Counted from the first letter of the stretch, positions 9,206 through 19,724 are shown. The stretch is 64,000 bases of DNA from Bacteroidales bacterium (GCA_014800245.1 JAAVGM010000011.1:164026-228025); one strand, 5' to 3'. The notes: generated from the sequence alone by a model not told the origin. Program-made: numbers and translations.

Positions 9206-9293
9206 CACGTTAATCCACAGACACAAGGCTTTTTTTAAGGTCTTATGCCTGCGGCTTTTGCTATAAAATCCAAGGTAATTATCTAACATAGAA

Positions 9294-11054
9294 ATGTATA
9301 GAGACAAAACTTGCGGCGAACTGCGCATCTCCGATGCCGGTCAGAAAGCCACCCTCGCCGGCTGGGTACAGAAAACCCGCAAAATGGGAGGCATGACATT
9401 TGTCGATATCCGTGACCGTTATGGCATCACACAGGCTGTTTTCAATAATGAAATCAACCGCGAACTGACCGACAAGGCCAACGCCTTGGGGCGTGAATTT
9501 GTGGTTCGCGTTTCCGGAACAGTGGCTGAACGTTCATCTAAGAATCCGAATATCCCCACCGGCGATATCGAGCTTATTGCTGATTCTCTTGAAGTGCTCA
9601 ACACCAGCGAGATTCCCCCCTTCACTATTGAAGACAACACTGATGGTGGCGATGATCTCAGAATGAAATTCCGTTATATCGACCTCCGTCGTCCATGCGT
9701 CCGCAAGAACCTTGAACTCCGTCATAAGATGGCTTTTGAGATTCGTCGCTATCTCGATTCTGAGGGATTCCTCGAAATCGAGACTCCGATTCTTGTGAAA
9801 TCCACTCCGGAGGGCGCGCGCGACTTCGTGGTTCCTTCTCGTATGAACCCCGGTGAATTCTACGCTCTCCCCCAGAGCCCGCAGATATTCAAGCAGCTTC
9901 TCATGGTGAGCGGCTACGACCGTTATTTCCAGATTGCAAAATGCTTCCGCGATGAAGACCTTCGCGCCGACCGTCAGCCTGAGTTCACTCAGATCGACTG
10001 CGAGATGAGCTTTGTGGAGCAAGAAGATGTGATTGAAACTTTTGAGGGTCTTGTGAAACATATCTTCAAATATGTGAAGCATATCGATTTCAACGAGCCT
10101 TTCCCCCGTATCACATGGGCAGACGCTATGCGCCTTTATGGCTCCGACAAACCAGATATCCGCTTCGGAATGGAGTTTGTTGAGCTCAATGATGTGGCGA
10201 AAGGTCATGGTTTCTCAGTAGTCGATGATGCTGAGCTCACTGTCGGAATCGTTGCTCCCGGCTGCGCTTCCTGGAGCCGCAAGCAGATTGACGAGCTCAC
10301 AGAATATGTGAAGCGTCCGCAGGTGGGTGCAAAAGGTCTTATCTGGGTTAAATTTGAGCAGGATGGATCTATAAAGAGCAGCGTAGGCAAATTCTTCACT
10401 CCCGAGCAGCTTCAGAAATGGGGCGAGAAAGCCGGCGCAAACCCCGGCGACCTTCTCCTTGTGATGACCGGCGACACTATGAAGGTGCGCAAGCAGCTTT
10501 GCGAGTTGCGTCTTGAGATGGGCAATCGGCTCGGTCTTCGCGACAAGAATGTATTCGCACCTCTCTGGGTGATCGATTTCCCTCTTTTCGAATGGGACGA
10601 TGAGACTCAGCGATTCTACGCCATGCACCACCCCTTCACTGCGCCTAACCCCAATGATATCCCGATGCTTGACACTGATCCCGGAAAGGTTCGTGCCACA
10701 GCATATGATATCGTGGTGAATGGCACAGAGCTTGGCGGCGGTTCGATCCGTATCCATAACTCCGAGCTTCAGGATAAGATGTTCAAGCTTCTCGGTTTCA
10801 CTCCCGAGCGTGCCCATGAGCAGTTTGGCTTCCTGATGAATGCATTCAAGTATGGTGCGCCCCCTCATGGCGGTTTGGCTCTCGGTTTCGACCGTTTCGT
10901 TTCTATCCTCGCCGGTCTTGACACAATCCGCGATGTGATCGCTTTCCCGAAAAACAATTCCGGCCGCGACACCATGAACGAATCGCCATCTCCCATTGCT
11001 CAAGAGCAGCTTGATGAGCTCTATCTTGATGTAAGACCTATCGACAAAAAATAA
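9294..11054 (+). CDS. aspS: Aspartate--tRNA ligase
   Basis: 586 aa, the normal length for bacterial-type AspRS with the GAD insertion. It attaches aspartate to tRNA-Asp in the cytoplasm. The N-terminal OB-fold anticodon-binding domain ([21 protein letters not shown]) is followed by class II motif 2 ([18 protein letters not shown]) and motif 3 ([10 protein letters not shown]). [20 protein letters not shown] is the usual active-site flank. The Nif3-like gene follows after only 4 bp, so the two are probably co-transcribed. Confidence 0.97.
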   Translation: MYRDKTCGELRISDAGQKATLAGWVQKTRKMGGMTFVDIRDRYGITQAVFNNEINRELTDKANALGREFVVRVSGTVAERSSKNPNIPTGDIELIADSLEVLNTSEIPPFTIEDNTDGGDDLRMKFRYIDLRRPCVRKNLELRHKMAFEIRRYLDSEGFLEIETPILVKSTPEGARDFVVPSRMNPGEFYALPQSPQIFKQLLMVSGYDRYFQIAKCFRDEDLRADRQPEFTQIDCEMSFVEQEDVIETFEGLVKHIFKYVKHIDFNEPFPRITWADAMRLYGSDKPDIRFGMEFVELNDVAKGHGFSVVDDAELTVGIVAPGCASWSRKQIDELTEYVKRPQVGAKGLIWVKFEQDGSIKSSVGKFFTPEQLQKWGEKAGANPGDLLLVMTGDTMKVRKQLCELRLEMGNRLGLRDKNVFAPLWVIDFPLFEWDDETQRFYAMHHPFTAPNPNDIPMLDTDPGKVRATAYDIVVNGTELGGGSIRIHNSELQDKMFKLLGFTPERAHEQFGFLMNAFKYGAPPHGGLALGFDRFVSILAGLDTIRDVIAFPKNNSGRDTMNESPSPIAQEQLDELYLDVRPIDKK

Positions 11055-11058
11055 AAGA

Positions 11059-11844
11059 ATGACAAAAGTCAGGGATATATCTAACGCAATAGAAAATTTC
11101 GCTCCGATCCGCCTGCAGGAAGACTATGACAATGCCGGTCTGCAGGTGGGCGATCCTGATATGGAGGTGTCGGCCGTGCTGCTTTGCCTTGATGTCACTG
11201 AAGAGATTCTTCAGGAGGCTATCGAGAGAAGCTGCAATATGATTATCTCGCATCATCCCTTGATTTTCCGCGGATTGAAGAATGTTACAGGCAAAGATCC
11301 CATTCAGCGTATTGTGATTGAAGCACTCCGCAATAATGTGGCTATCTATTCCGCCCATACCAACCTTGATTCCGCCAGAGAGGGAGTGAGCCATGAAATC
11401 GGCAATATCCTCAATCTCTCGGATATGAAGGTTCTTGACCCCAAGCCGGACGATCCTTCAGTAGGGATTGGTGTGATCGGCGATATGAAGCCCACTCCGA
11501 AACTTGAATTTCTGCGCCGCTTGAAGGAGAAATTCAATGTCAAGGCTCTCAAATATTCGGCTCACAGCCCGAAGTTGGTTATTAAGCGCCCCGCCGTTTG
11601 TGGAGGCTCAGGTGCTTTCCTGATAAAGAAAGCCATTGAGGAGGGTGCGGATGCAATCGTGACCGGGGATGTAAAATATCACGACTTCACATCCTTCGGA
11701 GACGATATTCTTATTGCAGATATCGGACATTATGAAAGCGAACTCTGTTCGAGCAAGATTTTTTCACGCATAATAAGAGATAGATTCCCGGAAATGGTGG
11801 TCTATTTTGCGGAAAAAGAATCAAACCCGATAGCTTTCCTCTAA
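11059..11844 (+). CDS. Nif3-like dinuclear metal centre protein
   Basis: 261 aa, NIF3/YbgI family (often annotated GTP cyclohydrolase 1 type 2 homologue). The metal-binding histidines appear as ISHHPLIF, SAHTNLD and GHYESE near the C-terminus. The length matches the short form. The insert domain of about 100 residues seen in many Bacteroidales relatives is absent. The biochemical role of the family is unsettled. Its neighbour downstream is the zinc-ribbon coiled-coil protein that very often accompanies nif3. Confidence 0.9.
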   Translation: MTKVRDISNAIENFAPIRLQEDYDNAGLQVGDPDMEVSAVLLCLDVTEEILQEAIERSCNMIISHHPLIFRGLKNVTGKDPIQRIVIEALRNNVAIYSAHTNLDSAREGVSHEIGNILNLSDMKVLDPKPDDPSVGIGVIGDMKPTPKLEFLRRLKEKFNVKALKYSAHSPKLVIKRPAVCGGSGAFLIKKAIEEGADAIVTGDVKYHDFTSFGDDILIADIGHYESELCSSKIFSRIIRDRFPEMVVYFAEKESNPIAFL

Positions 11845-11889
11845 TGCGATCCCATTTAAATTAGTAAAAATAAAATAGATCATAATTTT

Positions 11890-12693
11890 ATGGCAGAAAA
11901 AAAACAAGAGAAAGAACGCAGCGTAGAGGAGCGTCTCAAGGCTCTCTACGAACTCCAGACTTTGCTCTCGAAAATCGACCATATCAAGATTCTTCGCGGC
12001 GAGCTCCCTAATGAGGTGAAAGACCGTGAGGATGAGATTGTTCGTTACCAGACACGTATCCAGAAGCATAAGGATGAGATCGAAGACCTCAAGGCTCTCG
12101 TGAATGTGAAGACAGGCGAAATCGAAGACCGCCGTCAAAAGATCGCCAAGTATGAGGAGCAGATCAACAACGTGCGCAATAACCGTGAGTTTGCTTTCCT
12201 TGAGAAAGAGAAGGAGTTTGAGACTCTTGAAATCGAACTTGCTGAGAAGCATATCCGCGAGGCTAAGGCCAAGCAGGAAGCTAAGCTCCGCGAGATTGAG
12301 CACGACAAGGAGGAGCTTTCAGACAATGAGCATATCCTCGAACAGAAGAAAAAGGAACTTGATGAGATCGTGAATGAGACTCGCCAGGAAGAGGAGGCTA
12401 TCCGCGCCCAGGCTAAGGCTCTCGAACCTCTCATCGACGACTATACTCTTGCCGCTTTCAAGCGTATCCGCAAGAATGCACGCAATGGCCTTGGCATCGT
12501 TACTATTCAGCGTAAGGCGTGTGGCGGCTGCTTCAATAAGATTCCGCCCCAGCGTCAGCTTGAAATCAAGATGCATAAGAAAGTGATCGTTTGCGAATAT
12601 TGCGGTCGCATCATGATCGACGGCGCTCTTGTGGGGATAGCCGAGCCCGAACCGGAAGCTCCGGCACCCAAGAGAGGCAGAAGCAAAGCTTGA
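11890..12693 (+). CDS. Coiled-coil protein with C4 zinc ribbon
   Basis: 267 aa. Residues about 10-180 are a long charged coiled coil (heptads rich in E, K, L and R). They are followed by a zinc ribbon with two CxxC knuckles (CGGC ... CEYC) separated by about 21 residues, and a Pro/Glu-rich tail ending in basic residues. This is the zf-RING_7/DUF164 (CdsZ-like) family, commonly the partner gene of nif3. It starts 45 bp after that gene and is followed by a strong terminator, so aspS-nif3-this gene form one unit. A DNA- or RNA-binding role is only an inference. Confidence 0.85.
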   Translation: MAEKKQEKERSVEERLKALYELQTLLSKIDHIKILRGELPNEVKDREDEIVRYQTRIQKHKDEIEDLKALVNVKTGEIEDRRQKIAKYEEQINNVRNNREFAFLEKEKEFETLEIELAEKHIREAKAKQEAKLREIEHDKEELSDNEHILEQKKKELDEIVNETRQEEEAIRAQAKALEPLIDDYTLAAFKRIRKNARNGLGIVTIQRKACGGCFNKIPPQRQLEIKMHKKVIVCEYCGRIMIDGALVGIAEPEPEAPAPKRGRSKA

Positions 12694-12734
12694 CAACAAC
12701 AGAATTTTTTAGATAGTATAATTTCAAAAATCCG

Positions 12735-12774
12735 AAAAAAGGGAGGTCGCCGTGAGGCGCTCTCCCTTTTGTTT
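12735..12774. terminator. Bidirectional terminator
   Basis: AAAAGGGAG and CTCCCTTTT pair around an inner CGCC-gtga-GGCG stem. T-runs follow on both strands (TTTTGTTT on plus, TTTTTT on minus), so it can end both the aspS operon and the queF-queE operon. Confidence 0.85.
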
Positions 12775-12826
12775 ATTATAGCTCAACTTTTATGATAGCT
12801 TTCTCTCTTGATTGGATTTGAATGTG

Positions 12827-13426
12827 TCAGGGTATCTGCAGATACCTGTGAAGTTGCACAGAGAGTGTCCATCTCGGATCGGCAAGCACACGCTTCACTG
12901 TGCGCAGACGATTAGCGGCAAATTCAGCGGCATCTTCCACATAGCAAGGCTGAAGATACATCAGAGTCGTTTCATCCACACAGGGAAGTTGAAAATAACG
13001 CTCCAAATCTTGTCCTAAATCCACCACCTTCAATTCATCAGCATGGCGGGCAGCCACCAAAGCTCTTCCTGCTCCCTCCATATCACATTTGGGAGAAACT
13101 GTGACCCAATCCACCGATTCCGGAACCGGACGGGTGCCATTGGTCTCGATGGCTATCTTCTTCCCGGTGGCTCTCTTTAGAAGACTCACAAAATCTTCAT
13201 CAATCCAAAGAGTGGGCTCGCCGCCGGTGAGCACAATCCATTCCGCGGGATAGAGATTCACCGCACGGATTATAGCTTCATCCTCCATGAAGACACCCTC
13301 CTCATGCTTCGTGTCGCAGAACGCACAAGCAAGATTACACCCTGAAAAACGCACGAAGACACTCGGGCATCCCGAATGTCTCCCCTCCCCTTGCAGGGAA
13401 TAAAAAATTTCGCAAACTTTCTTCAT
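12827..13426 (-). CDS. queE: 7-carboxy-7-deazaguanine synthase (radical SAM)
   Basis: 199 aa. It converts 6-carboxytetrahydropterin to 7-carboxy-7-deazaguanine in preQ0 synthesis. The radical-SAM cluster motif CxxxCxxC is at Cys30, Cys34 and Cys37 (SGCNLACAFCDT). The N-terminus EIFYSLQGEG is the family signature that contacts substrate, and VLTGGEP is the SAM-binding GGE motif. It is the last gene of a queF-queC-queD-queE operon and starts 2 bp after the queD stop. Confidence 0.95.
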   Translation of the reverse strand: MKKVCEIFYSLQGEGRHSGCPSVFVRFSGCNLACAFCDTKHEEGVFMEDEAIIRAVNLYPAEWIVLTGGEPTLWIDEDFVSLLKRATGKKIAIETNGTRPVPESVDWVTVSPKCDMEGAGRALVAARHADELKVVDLGQDLERYFQLPCVDETTLMYLQPCYVEDAAEFAANRLRTVKRVLADPRWTLSVQLHRYLQIP

Positions 13427-13428
13427 CG

Positions 13429-13761
13429 TCAGTCTTTCTCATAGATTGCCACATTCCCTTCGCTCTCCTGCACCTCACAGCGCCAACAATTCTCTACGGT
13501 ATCCACCACCCATCGGGCGATATTCTCTGCCGTAGGATTGAAGGGAAGCACTTCATTGATCACCTTATGGTCGAGGAGATCCATTATCTGACGCTTGATA
13601 GTGGTGAAATCTGCCACCATCCCGTCAGCATTCAATTCGCGCGACCGACATTCCACCGTGATGATCCAGTTATGTCCATGCAACTGCGTGCATTTGCTCT
13701 CATAGCTGAGTTCGAGGCGATGAGCCGCGCTTATTTCAAGTCGTTTTCTAACGTAATACAT
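13429..13761 (-). CDS. queD: 6-carboxytetrahydropterin synthase
   Basis: 110 aa, QueD/PTPS family. It makes 6-carboxytetrahydropterin from dihydroneopterin triphosphate. Zinc ligands are His14, His28 and His30 (SAAHRL, LHGHNW) and the catalytic cysteine is Cys24 (SKCTQLHGH). The downstream LLDHKVIN and PTAENIA motifs fit the family. It lies between queC and queE, with an 82-bp gap to queC that is the only loose joint in the operon. Confidence 0.95.
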   Translation of the reverse strand: MYYVRKRLEISAAHRLELSYESKCTQLHGHNWIITVECRSRELNADGMVADFTTIKRQIMDLLDHKVINEVLPFNPTAENIARWVVDTVENCWRCEVQESEGNVAIYEKD

Positions 13762-13843
13762 CTTTCTCTCTTTATCCTTCCTTTATAACATTTTAGTGGA
13801 TGGAGACTTAATACATTATCTCCTTTACCCGATATTCAGGAGG

Positions 13844-14512
13844 CTATTTCTCATATTCCGTCGGGTCGTCGATTCCTGCCTCCTGCATGGCTTCGCGACG
13901 CTCAACGCATGTGCCGCACACGCCACAATGTTTCTTGCCACCCTTATAACATGAATATGTGAGGGAATAATCCACCCCCAACTCTTTCCCTATCTTGGCA
14001 ATATCCCCCTTGGTGATATGGGTGAAGGGAGCGATGATATCCACCCCTTCATATGTTCCCTCTTTCATTGCAAGGCTCATTGCATCAATGAATCCGCTGC
14101 GGCAGTCGGGATAGATGGCATGGTCGCCTCCATGATTGGCTATCATCACATGGCGAAGATCGCGAGATTCGGCAAGACCGCATGCCACTGAGAGCATTAT
14201 CCCGTTGCGGAAAGGCACCACCGTAGATTTCATATTCTCATCTGCATAATGACCTTCCGGAATTTCCTCAGCACCCGATAGCAAAGAACTTCTGAAATAA
14301 CGACCCATAAAATCGAGAGGTATCACCAAATGTTCAATCCCGAGCAATTCGCATTGCTTTTGAGCGCATTCTATCTCGCGCGCATTATGATTGGAGCCGT
14401 AGTCAAATGAAACGGCAAGTGCAATTCTCCCCCTCTCCTGATGAAGAAGAGTCACGGAATCCATTCCTCCTGATAATACTATAATTGAATCTTTTTCCAT
14501 CTCTATCGTCAT
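13844..14512 (-). CDS. queC: 7-cyano-7-deazaguanine synthase
   Basis: 222 aa. An ATP-dependent enzyme that turns 7-carboxy-7-deazaguanine into preQ0. The PP-loop [10 protein letters not shown] is at about residues 14-23, and a C-terminal zinc site is formed by [15 protein letters not shown]. The start codon overlaps the queF stop by 4 bp (ATGA), indicating translational coupling. A second ATG lies four codons downstream. Confidence 0.95.
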   Translation of the reverse strand: MTIEMEKDSIIVLSGGMDSVTLLHQERGRIALAVSFDYGSNHNAREIECAQKQCELLGIEHLVIPLDFMGRYFRSSLLSGAEEIPEGHYADENMKSTVVPFRNGIMLSVACGLAESRDLRHVMIANHGGDHAIYPDCRSGFIDAMSLAMKEGTYEGVDIIAPFTHITKGDIAKIGKELGVDYSLTYSCYKGGKKHCGVCGTCVERREAMQEAGIDDPTEYEK

Positions 14513-14985
14513 TTAGAAGTCATTTCTGAAAACATAGCTTCGCGACGTCTTTGCGCAAGCTCCTGATGATCGGCATCCCCATAGTTGGCAAAGGGATAGA
14601 TGCTGATCCCTCCGCGAGGCATGAATATCCCTTTCACTTCAAGATAGCGGGGATCCATGAGCTTCACAAGGTCCTTCATTATTATATTCACGCAATCCTC
14701 GTGGAAATCGCCATGATTGCGAAAGCTGAAAAGATAGAGTTTCAAGCTTTTGCTCTCCACCATCTTCTCGCGAGGGATATAGCTGATATAGATATGCCCG
14801 AAATCGGGTTGACCTGTTTTAGGGCAAAGGGTGGTGAATTCCGGACAATTGAACGTCACTACATACTCATTTTCGGGATGCTTGTTATCGAATGTTTCAA
14901 GCACCTCGGGGGCATAATCGCTTCTATATTCTGTGCCTGCGTTTCCAAGCAAAGTTACGCCGGCAAGTTCCTTTTCTGTTCTCAT
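14509..14985 (-). CDS. queF: NADPH-dependent preQ0 reductase
   Basis: 158 aa, the short (type I, YkvM-like) QueF that reduces preQ0 to preQ1. The nucleophile is Cys54 in [13 protein letters not shown], with the conserved Asp61. [21 protein letters not shown] is the NADPH/substrate motif, of which SKSLK and FHED are the key parts. It leads the que operon and is read from a promoter that ends only four bases before the ATG. The tRNA-modifying genes tgt and queA are not in the window. Confidence 0.96.
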   Translation of the reverse strand: MRTEKELAGVTLLGNAGTEYRSDYAPEVLETFDNKHPENEYVVTFNCPEFTTLCPKTGQPDFGHIYISYIPREKMVESKSLKLYLFSFRNHGDFHEDCVNIIMKDLVKLMDPRYLEVKGIFMPRGGISIYPFANYGDADHQELAQRRREAMFSEMTSK

Positions 14986-14989
14986 ATCA

Positions 14990-15020
14990 CAAAATTACAA
15001 AATTTAAACGATATCTCAAA
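14990..15020 (-). promoter_or_regulatory. que operon promoter abutting the start codon
   Basis: Reading the minus strand, TTTG (15020-15017), a 19-bp spacer and TAATTTTG (14997-14990) form a consensus promoter. Only four bases separate the -7 element from the queF ATG at 14985, so transcription should begin at or beside the start codon and leave no leader. Confidence 0.75.
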
Positions 15021-15241
15021 AAGCGATATAAGGCTCCAAAATTTAAATATGTTAAATTTGATATTTTTTAGCTTTAAATTGTTGGTATTTTCCCTTTTAT
15101 ATCAAACTTTGGTTTTAACGTATGTTAAATGTATATTTTATCAAAACTTTTCACATTCAATATGGTTTTATTGTTAGAAAAGAAAGAAGATAGATTTTTG
15201 TTCATTAAGTTTTAGTTAGCATAAGAGTCATTCACGCTAAC
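15021..15241. other. AT-rich intergenic stretch between queF and lptF/G
   Basis: Within the 339-bp gap between queF and the permease gene, only the que promoter and the permease terminator are recognisable. The middle is AT-rich, with no ORF of note and no preQ1-riboswitch-like motif. Confidence 0.5.
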
Positions 15242-15276
15242 AAAAAAGCGACCGCTCGGGAGAGTGGCCGCTTTTT
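15242..15276 (-). terminator. Terminator of the LptF/LptG-family gene
   Basis: AAAAAGCG-CC-CT pairs with its partner AGTGGCCGCTTTTT with two wobble or mismatch positions. Read on the minus strand the hairpin is followed by TTTTTT, about 50 bp after the permease stop. Confidence 0.8.
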
Positions 15277-15324
15277 GTATCTATTTTACTCAACTTTCAC
15301 TTTGAGAAAGCTGAGAGTAATAAC

Positions 15325-17280
15325 CTATTCCCTCATCAGCGTAAGCTCTGCATCGGATGTTTTCACGATCGTGGACATATCCTCGCGAAGACGGCGGAAA
15401 TAGATAAGGCTGAGAAGATATACCGGCACTCCCACCGGGAAGAACCAGCAGAGCGTTCTCTTCAGCCATACCTTCGACACCGGACGATAAATCCATAATC
15501 TCTTCACCACCGGATAGGCATTGAGCCTATCAACCACCTTTATATTCCGGCTGTCGTGGAGATATTCAACCACTCTGTCCGCTTGACCCCCTATCCGCAT
15601 TATATCACGCACGGGGAAACCTTTATTCCAATATGCCATATATCCCATCGGACTTTTGTTATGACGCAGCCATACCGTGGCCTCCGCACCTAACACCGCC
15701 ACCATTCCGCGAGCCTTCCTATAATCCACATCATTTATGATCACCTCCTTCACAGGCACATGGCGCGTCTCTTTGATGCCGAATATCTTCTTCATTATAT
15801 TCACATAAAGATCTTTATTGAACACCGAAGAGTCGTTCATCGCCTTGATTGTAACATATATTCCTAATGGAAGCAGGATGGCCGTGGAGATCCACATACC
15901 TATCCAGACATTTATATGTCCATCACGTGCCATCTTATATCCGGTGTTGTCGATGATATAATACACAAGGAAAAGAAGCACGGAGATCACAAGAGGAGTG
16001 CCGAGTCCACCTTTTCGGATTATGGCTCCCAATGGCGCACCGATGAAGAAGAAGATCAGACAAGCCACCGAAAGAGTGAATTTCTTTATCAACTCTATCT
16101 CATGGCGACGGATAGTCTTCGTTTCATCACGCATCATCTGAGCCCTAAATTGATTCTCCCCTTTTCGCGTCTCGTTGTTATTTCTTGCCATCCTTATCAG
16201 ATCGCCCTGCTCCACGGGCGTAAGAGCAGAGATAAGAGAATCTACATTAAGCGGAACTATATCAGCCCGGGATTCTTTCTCTTTAGGAGTATCCTTTTCT
16301 GTATTCTCCGGTCCGGCATAGCCCGTCTGCGGGTGTAATCCTCCTACTCCGGAGGGATAATTAGACCTTCCGGAAAGGATGATAGGGAAAGCGGTCTGCT
16401 GCAAGTCCATGGCATATCCACGCCCTATCGAATCGACTCTCACTGTAAGAGAATCAATGGTGGCTTGCAATTCGGTGATATTTTTTCCTACATATTGATT
16501 CCTCATTCCTCCCTCATCAAGACGATTGAAGTTGGCATCAAACGGAATCAGCACCTCCTTATCCAAAAAGGATTCCCGACGGAAAGGGACATTTCTGTCA
16601 AGAGCCCTTTGCTCGCGTAAATTCTCAAACTGCTCCCCTTTGAACAGATGAAGATACAGGAAGCGGGAATCTTTAGTGAAAGCGAGACGTGCGGAATCGG
16701 AAAGGAGGATTGTGGCATTGTCCCCCCCCTTGCTCACATCATATATCATCACATCATAGAGCATCCCCGTGTCGCGGTTCTTATGTTTCACATAGAGGTT
16801 GTAGCCGGGAATCTGGTCGTAGAACACACCTTCGGGAATCTCCACCTCCGGACTCTTCTGCTTCATAGAGAAGAGGAGGGTCCACATCTTCACCTGTGCC
16901 TTTGGCAAAACATCGTTCTGAAAAAAGAAACCGCCAATCGCTATGGCCGACACAAGGATAATGAGAGGCTGCATCACCCTCAGCAGCGACACTCCCGACG
17001 CCTTGATAGCCGTCAGCTCCGATTTCTCTCCCAAATTTCCGAATGTCATCAAGCTTGCCAAAAGGATGGCAAGAGGCAAAGCCATGGGCACCATGCTCAC
17101 GGCAGCATAGAAGAATAATTCTCCCAACACATCAAACGACAATCCCTTTCCTACGAGATCATCAATATATTTCCATAGAAACTGCATCAGCACGATGAAG
17201 AGCACGATGAAAAACGTCATCGCGAACAAAGGCAAGAAGCTCTTCAGCACGAACCAATCCAGTCGTTTTATTATGCGCAT
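15325..17280 (-). CDS. LptF/LptG family lipopolysaccharide export permease
   Basis: 651 aa, YjgP/YjgQ family. These inner-membrane subunits pull lipopolysaccharide from the membrane with the LptB ATPase. Three N-terminal helices (residues about 10-120, including the conserved [28 protein letters not shown] region) precede a large periplasmic part and further helices at about 400-480. A C-terminal extension of about 170 residues ends with another hydrophobic segment ([18 protein letters not shown]). The protein is much longer than the about 360-aa proteobacterial forms, as is usual in Bacteroidales. F and G cannot be told apart by eye. Confidence 0.9.
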   Translation of the reverse strand: MRIIKRLDWFVLKSFLPLFAMTFFIVLFIVLMQFLWKYIDDLVGKGLSFDVLGELFFYAAVSMVPMALPLAILLASLMTFGNLGEKSELTAIKASGVSLLRVMQPLIILVSAIAIGGFFFQNDVLPKAQVKMWTLLFSMKQKSPEVEIPEGVFYDQIPGYNLYVKHKNRDTGMLYDVMIYDVSKGGDNATILLSDSARLAFTKDSRFLYLHLFKGEQFENLREQRALDRNVPFRRESFLDKEVLIPFDANFNRLDEGGMRNQYVGKNITELQATIDSLTVRVDSIGRGYAMDLQQTAFPIILSGRSNYPSGVGGLHPQTGYAGPENTEKDTPKEKESRADIVPLNVDSLISALTPVEQGDLIRMARNNNETRKGENQFRAQMMRDETKTIRRHEIELIKKFTLSVACLIFFFIGAPLGAIIRKGGLGTPLVISVLLFLVYYIIDNTGYKMARDGHINVWIGMWISTAILLPLGIYVTIKAMNDSSVFNKDLYVNIMKKIFGIKETRHVPVKEVIINDVDYRKARGMVAVLGAEATVWLRHNKSPMGYMAYWNKGFPVRDIMRIGGQADRVVEYLHDSRNIKVVDRLNAYPVVKRLWIYRPVSKVWLKRTLCWFFPVGVPVYLLSLIYFRRLREDMSTIVKTSDAELTLMRE

Positions 17281-17305
17281 CTCTGTCTTATATCGTTTCT
17301 ATCTG

Positions 17306-17313
17306 CAAAATTA
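17306..17313 (-). promoter_or_regulatory. Probable -7 element of the LptF/LptG gene
   Basis: TAATTTTG on the minus strand, 25 bp upstream of the ATG, matches TAnnTTTG. No good TTG at -33 was found, so the call is tentative. Confidence 0.45.
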
Positions 17314-17377
17314 GCGATTTTTATGTTAATTCTAATATTTATTTCGCTCCTTTCTCTCCCTTTACAAAGATTTTTGT

Positions 17378-17385
17378 TATCTTTG
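17378..17385 (+). promoter_or_regulatory. Probable -7 element of pta-ackA
   Basis: TATCTTTG matches TAnnTTTG. The upstream -33 region is pyrimidine-rich without a clear TTG. It would place the transcript start near 17391, at the foot of the leader hairpins. Confidence 0.5.
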
Positions 17386-17394
17386 CATCATCTC

Positions 17395-17432
17395 GGGCAA
17401 GGCAAGAGCCAAGCCCCCGGTATATGACCCGG
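17395..17432 (+). promoter_or_regulatory. Structured pta leader, two adjacent hairpins
   Basis: GGGC-aa-GGC-aaga-GCC-aa-GCCC forms a hairpin with a symmetric internal loop (17395-17416). CCGG-tatatgac-CCGG follows at 17417-17432. Both fall at the 5' end of the predicted mRNA, more than 60 nt before the pta start. Confidence 0.45.
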
Positions 17433-17495
17433 CTTACAGGACAAAAGTTCTGCAAACCTTCTTCAAACCGTAAAAAACACAAAAATTATAGAAAG

Positions 17496-18509
17496 ATGAC
17501 ACTTTTTGAAAGACTTACCAAGAAAGCTCAGGAACATCCCCAAAGGCTGGTGCTCCCGGAATCTCTCGAACCGCGCACTCTTCAGGCTGCCGACAGAGTG
17601 CTCGCCCTTAATGTTGCCGAAGTGATTTTTGTAGGCGATCGCCAGAAAATCCTCGACAAAGCTTTTGAATTGGGGCTTCCCAACATTGAGAAGGCCACTG
17701 TGCTTAATAATGAGGATATCACCGTGACCGAACCTTATGCCGAGCTCTTCTGCGAACTCCGCAAAAGCAAGGGGATGACTCTCGATGAGGCTCGTGAGAT
17801 CGTTCGCAATCCTCTCTATCTTGGATGTCTGCTTATAAAGAAAGGCGACGCCGACGCTATGGTGGCCGGTGCCCTCAGCCCCACATCGCATGTGCTTCGC
17901 GCTGCTTTCCAGGTTTTGAAAACAAAGCCCGGAATCTCTGTAGTGAGCGGTGCATTCATCATGCTTCTCCCCGAAAGCTGTCCTTTCGGCGAGGATCACA
18001 TGCTTGTTTTCGCGGATTGCGCTGTTGTGCCTGATCCCACTGCTGAGGAGTTGGCTCAGATTGCGATCGCCACAGCAAAGACCACCAAGGATATCGCCGG
18101 TCTTGACCCTGTTGTTGCAATGTGCAGTTTCTCCACAAAGGGAAGCGCAACGCATCCTCGCGTGGATAAGGTGATCGAAGCCACCAAGCTCGCCCATGAG
18201 ATGGATCCCTCTCTCAAGATCGACGGCGAACTCCAGAGCGATGCAGCTATCGTTCCGGCTGTAGGAAACATGAAAGCTCCCGGATCGCCTGTGGCAGGCC
18301 ACGCCAACACGCTCGTGTTCCCCTCTCTTGAAGTGGGCAATATCGCCTACAAGCTTGTGCAGCGTCTCGCAGGCGCAGGTGCTGTAGGTCCGATCCTCCA
18401 GGGTCTCGCAGCTCCGGTCAACGACCTTTCTCGCGGTGCTACCGTGGATGATATCGTCAATACAATCATCGTGACCTGCAACCAGGCCATCGGCGACAAA
18501 AATCTTTAA
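17496..18509 (+). CDS. pta: Phosphate acetyltransferase
   Basis: 337 aa from ATG 17496. The ORF track's earlier start at 17424 lies inside the structured leader and adds a non-homologous basic extension. The enzyme interconverts acetyl-CoA and acetyl phosphate. Family features include [13 protein letters not shown] near the N-terminus, [13 protein letters not shown], and the C-terminal [15 protein letters not shown] motif. It is the short Pta form without the DRTGG regulatory domain. ackA follows after 18 bp, giving the usual acetate-forming operon for ATP production in fermentation. Confidence 0.96.
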   Translation: MTLFERLTKKAQEHPQRLVLPESLEPRTLQAADRVLALNVAEVIFVGDRQKILDKAFELGLPNIEKATVLNNEDITVTEPYAELFCELRKSKGMTLDEAREIVRNPLYLGCLLIKKGDADAMVAGALSPTSHVLRAAFQVLKTKPGISVVSGAFIMLLPESCPFGEDHMLVFADCAVVPDPTAEELAQIAIATAKTTKDIAGLDPVVAMCSFSTKGSATHPRVDKVIEATKLAHEMDPSLKIDGELQSDAAIVPAVGNMKAPGSPVAGHANTLVFPSLEVGNIAYKLVQRLAGAGAVGPILQGLAAPVNDLSRGATVDDIVNTIIVTCNQAIGDKNL

Positions 18510-18527
18510 TTTCTTCTATTCTGAGTT

Positions 18528-19724
18528 ATGAAAATATTAGTTTTAAACTGCGGAAGCAGCAGCGTTAAATATAAACTCATCGATTCCTCCACTAAGGAGG
18601 TGCTTGCCGAGGGCGGCGTAGAGAAGATCGGTCTTGAAGACTCTTTCCTCAAATTCAAACGCCCCGACGGCTCGAAAGAGACTATCACCGTTTCAATGCC
18701 CGACCATAAGGAGGCTATCAAACAGATCTCAAAGGTGCTCACCGACCCTAAAGAGGGTGTGATAAAGAGCTTCGACGAGATTGAGGCTGTGGGTCATCGT
18801 GTGGTGCATGGAATGGAATATTTCAATAAATCCGTGCTCATCACTCCTGAAGTGGTGGAGCGCGTGAAGGAGTGCTATCCTGTGGCGCCTCTCCACAACC
18901 CCGCCAACATTACAGGGATCGAGGCTGTAACTGAGCTTATGCCTAATACTCCCCAGGTGGCTGTATTCGACACTGCTTTCCATCAGACAATGCCTGCAAA
19001 GGCCTATATGTATGCCCTCCCTTATGAGGATTATGAGAAATATGGAGTGCGCCGCTATGGTTTCCACGGAACAAGCCATCGCTACGTATCGGCTCGTGTA
19101 TGCGAATTTCTCGGTGTTCCTTACGACAAGCAGCGCATCATCACTTGCCACATCGGCAATGGCGGTTCGGTCACTGCTATCAAGGATGGCAAATCAGTTG
19201 ACACTTCAATGGGACTCACTCCTACAGAGGGTCTGATGATGGGTACTCGCGTGGGCGACGTTGACCCGGGTGCTCTTGTATATCTCATGGAGCGTCTCAA
19301 TCTTGATGCAGAAGGCCTGCTGAAGCTTATCAACAAGCAGAGCGGTGTGCTCGGCGTATCAGGAATCTCCAACGATATGCGCGACATCGAAGCCGCTATC
19401 GAAAAAGGCGATGAGCGTGCAAAACTCGCACTCGATATGTATGAATACCGTCTCCTTAAATATATAGGAGCATATACTGCTGTTCTCGGAGGAGTGGATA
19501 TCATCGTCTTCACCGGCGGCGTAGGCGAAAACCAGCCCCAGACTCGTGAACGTATCTGCAAGCAGCTTGCTTATCTCGGTGTCACTTTCAATGCCGAAGC
19601 TAATAAGAGCCGTGGCGAGGAAGTGGTGATTTCAGGCGAGGATTCAAAGGTGAAGGTGGTGGTAATCCCGACCGATGAAGAGCTTATGATCGCTCAAGAC
19701 ACAGCAGCTATCGTAGGAAAATAA
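18528..19724 (+). CDS. ackA: Acetate kinase
   Basis: 398 aa, the standard length. It transfers phosphate from acetyl phosphate to ADP, giving acetate and ATP. The N-terminal LVLNCGSSSVKYKL, the central AHIGNGGS-like region (CHIGNGGSVTAIKDG), MGLTPTEGLMMGTR-type loop and the C-terminal VFTGGVGEN motif are all present. It is coupled to pta upstream. Confidence 0.97.
   Translation: MKILVLNCGSSSVKYKLIDSSTKEVLAEGGVEKIGLEDSFLKFKRPDGSKETITVSMPDHKEAIKQISKVLTDPKEGVIKSFDEIEAVGHRVVHGMEYFNKSVLITPEVVERVKECYPVAPLHNPANITGIEAVTELMPNTPQVAVFDTAFHQTMPAKAYMYALPYEDYEKYGVRRYGFHGTSHRYVSARVCEFLGVPYDKQRIITCHIGNGGSVTAIKDGKSVDTSMGLTPTEGLMMGTRVGDVDPGALVYLMERLNLDAEGLLKLINKQSGVLGVSGISNDMRDIEAAIEKGDERAKLALDMYEYRLLKYIGAYTAVLGGVDIIVFTGGVGENQPQTRERICKQLAYLGVTFNAEANKSRGEEVVISGEDSKVKVVVIPTDEELMIAQDTAAIVGK

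Noticed and set aside
14986-15060. Possible preQ1 riboswitch before queF
   Set aside because: The promoter lies four bases before the start codon, leaving no leader, and no preQ1-aptamer-like pattern was seen upstream.
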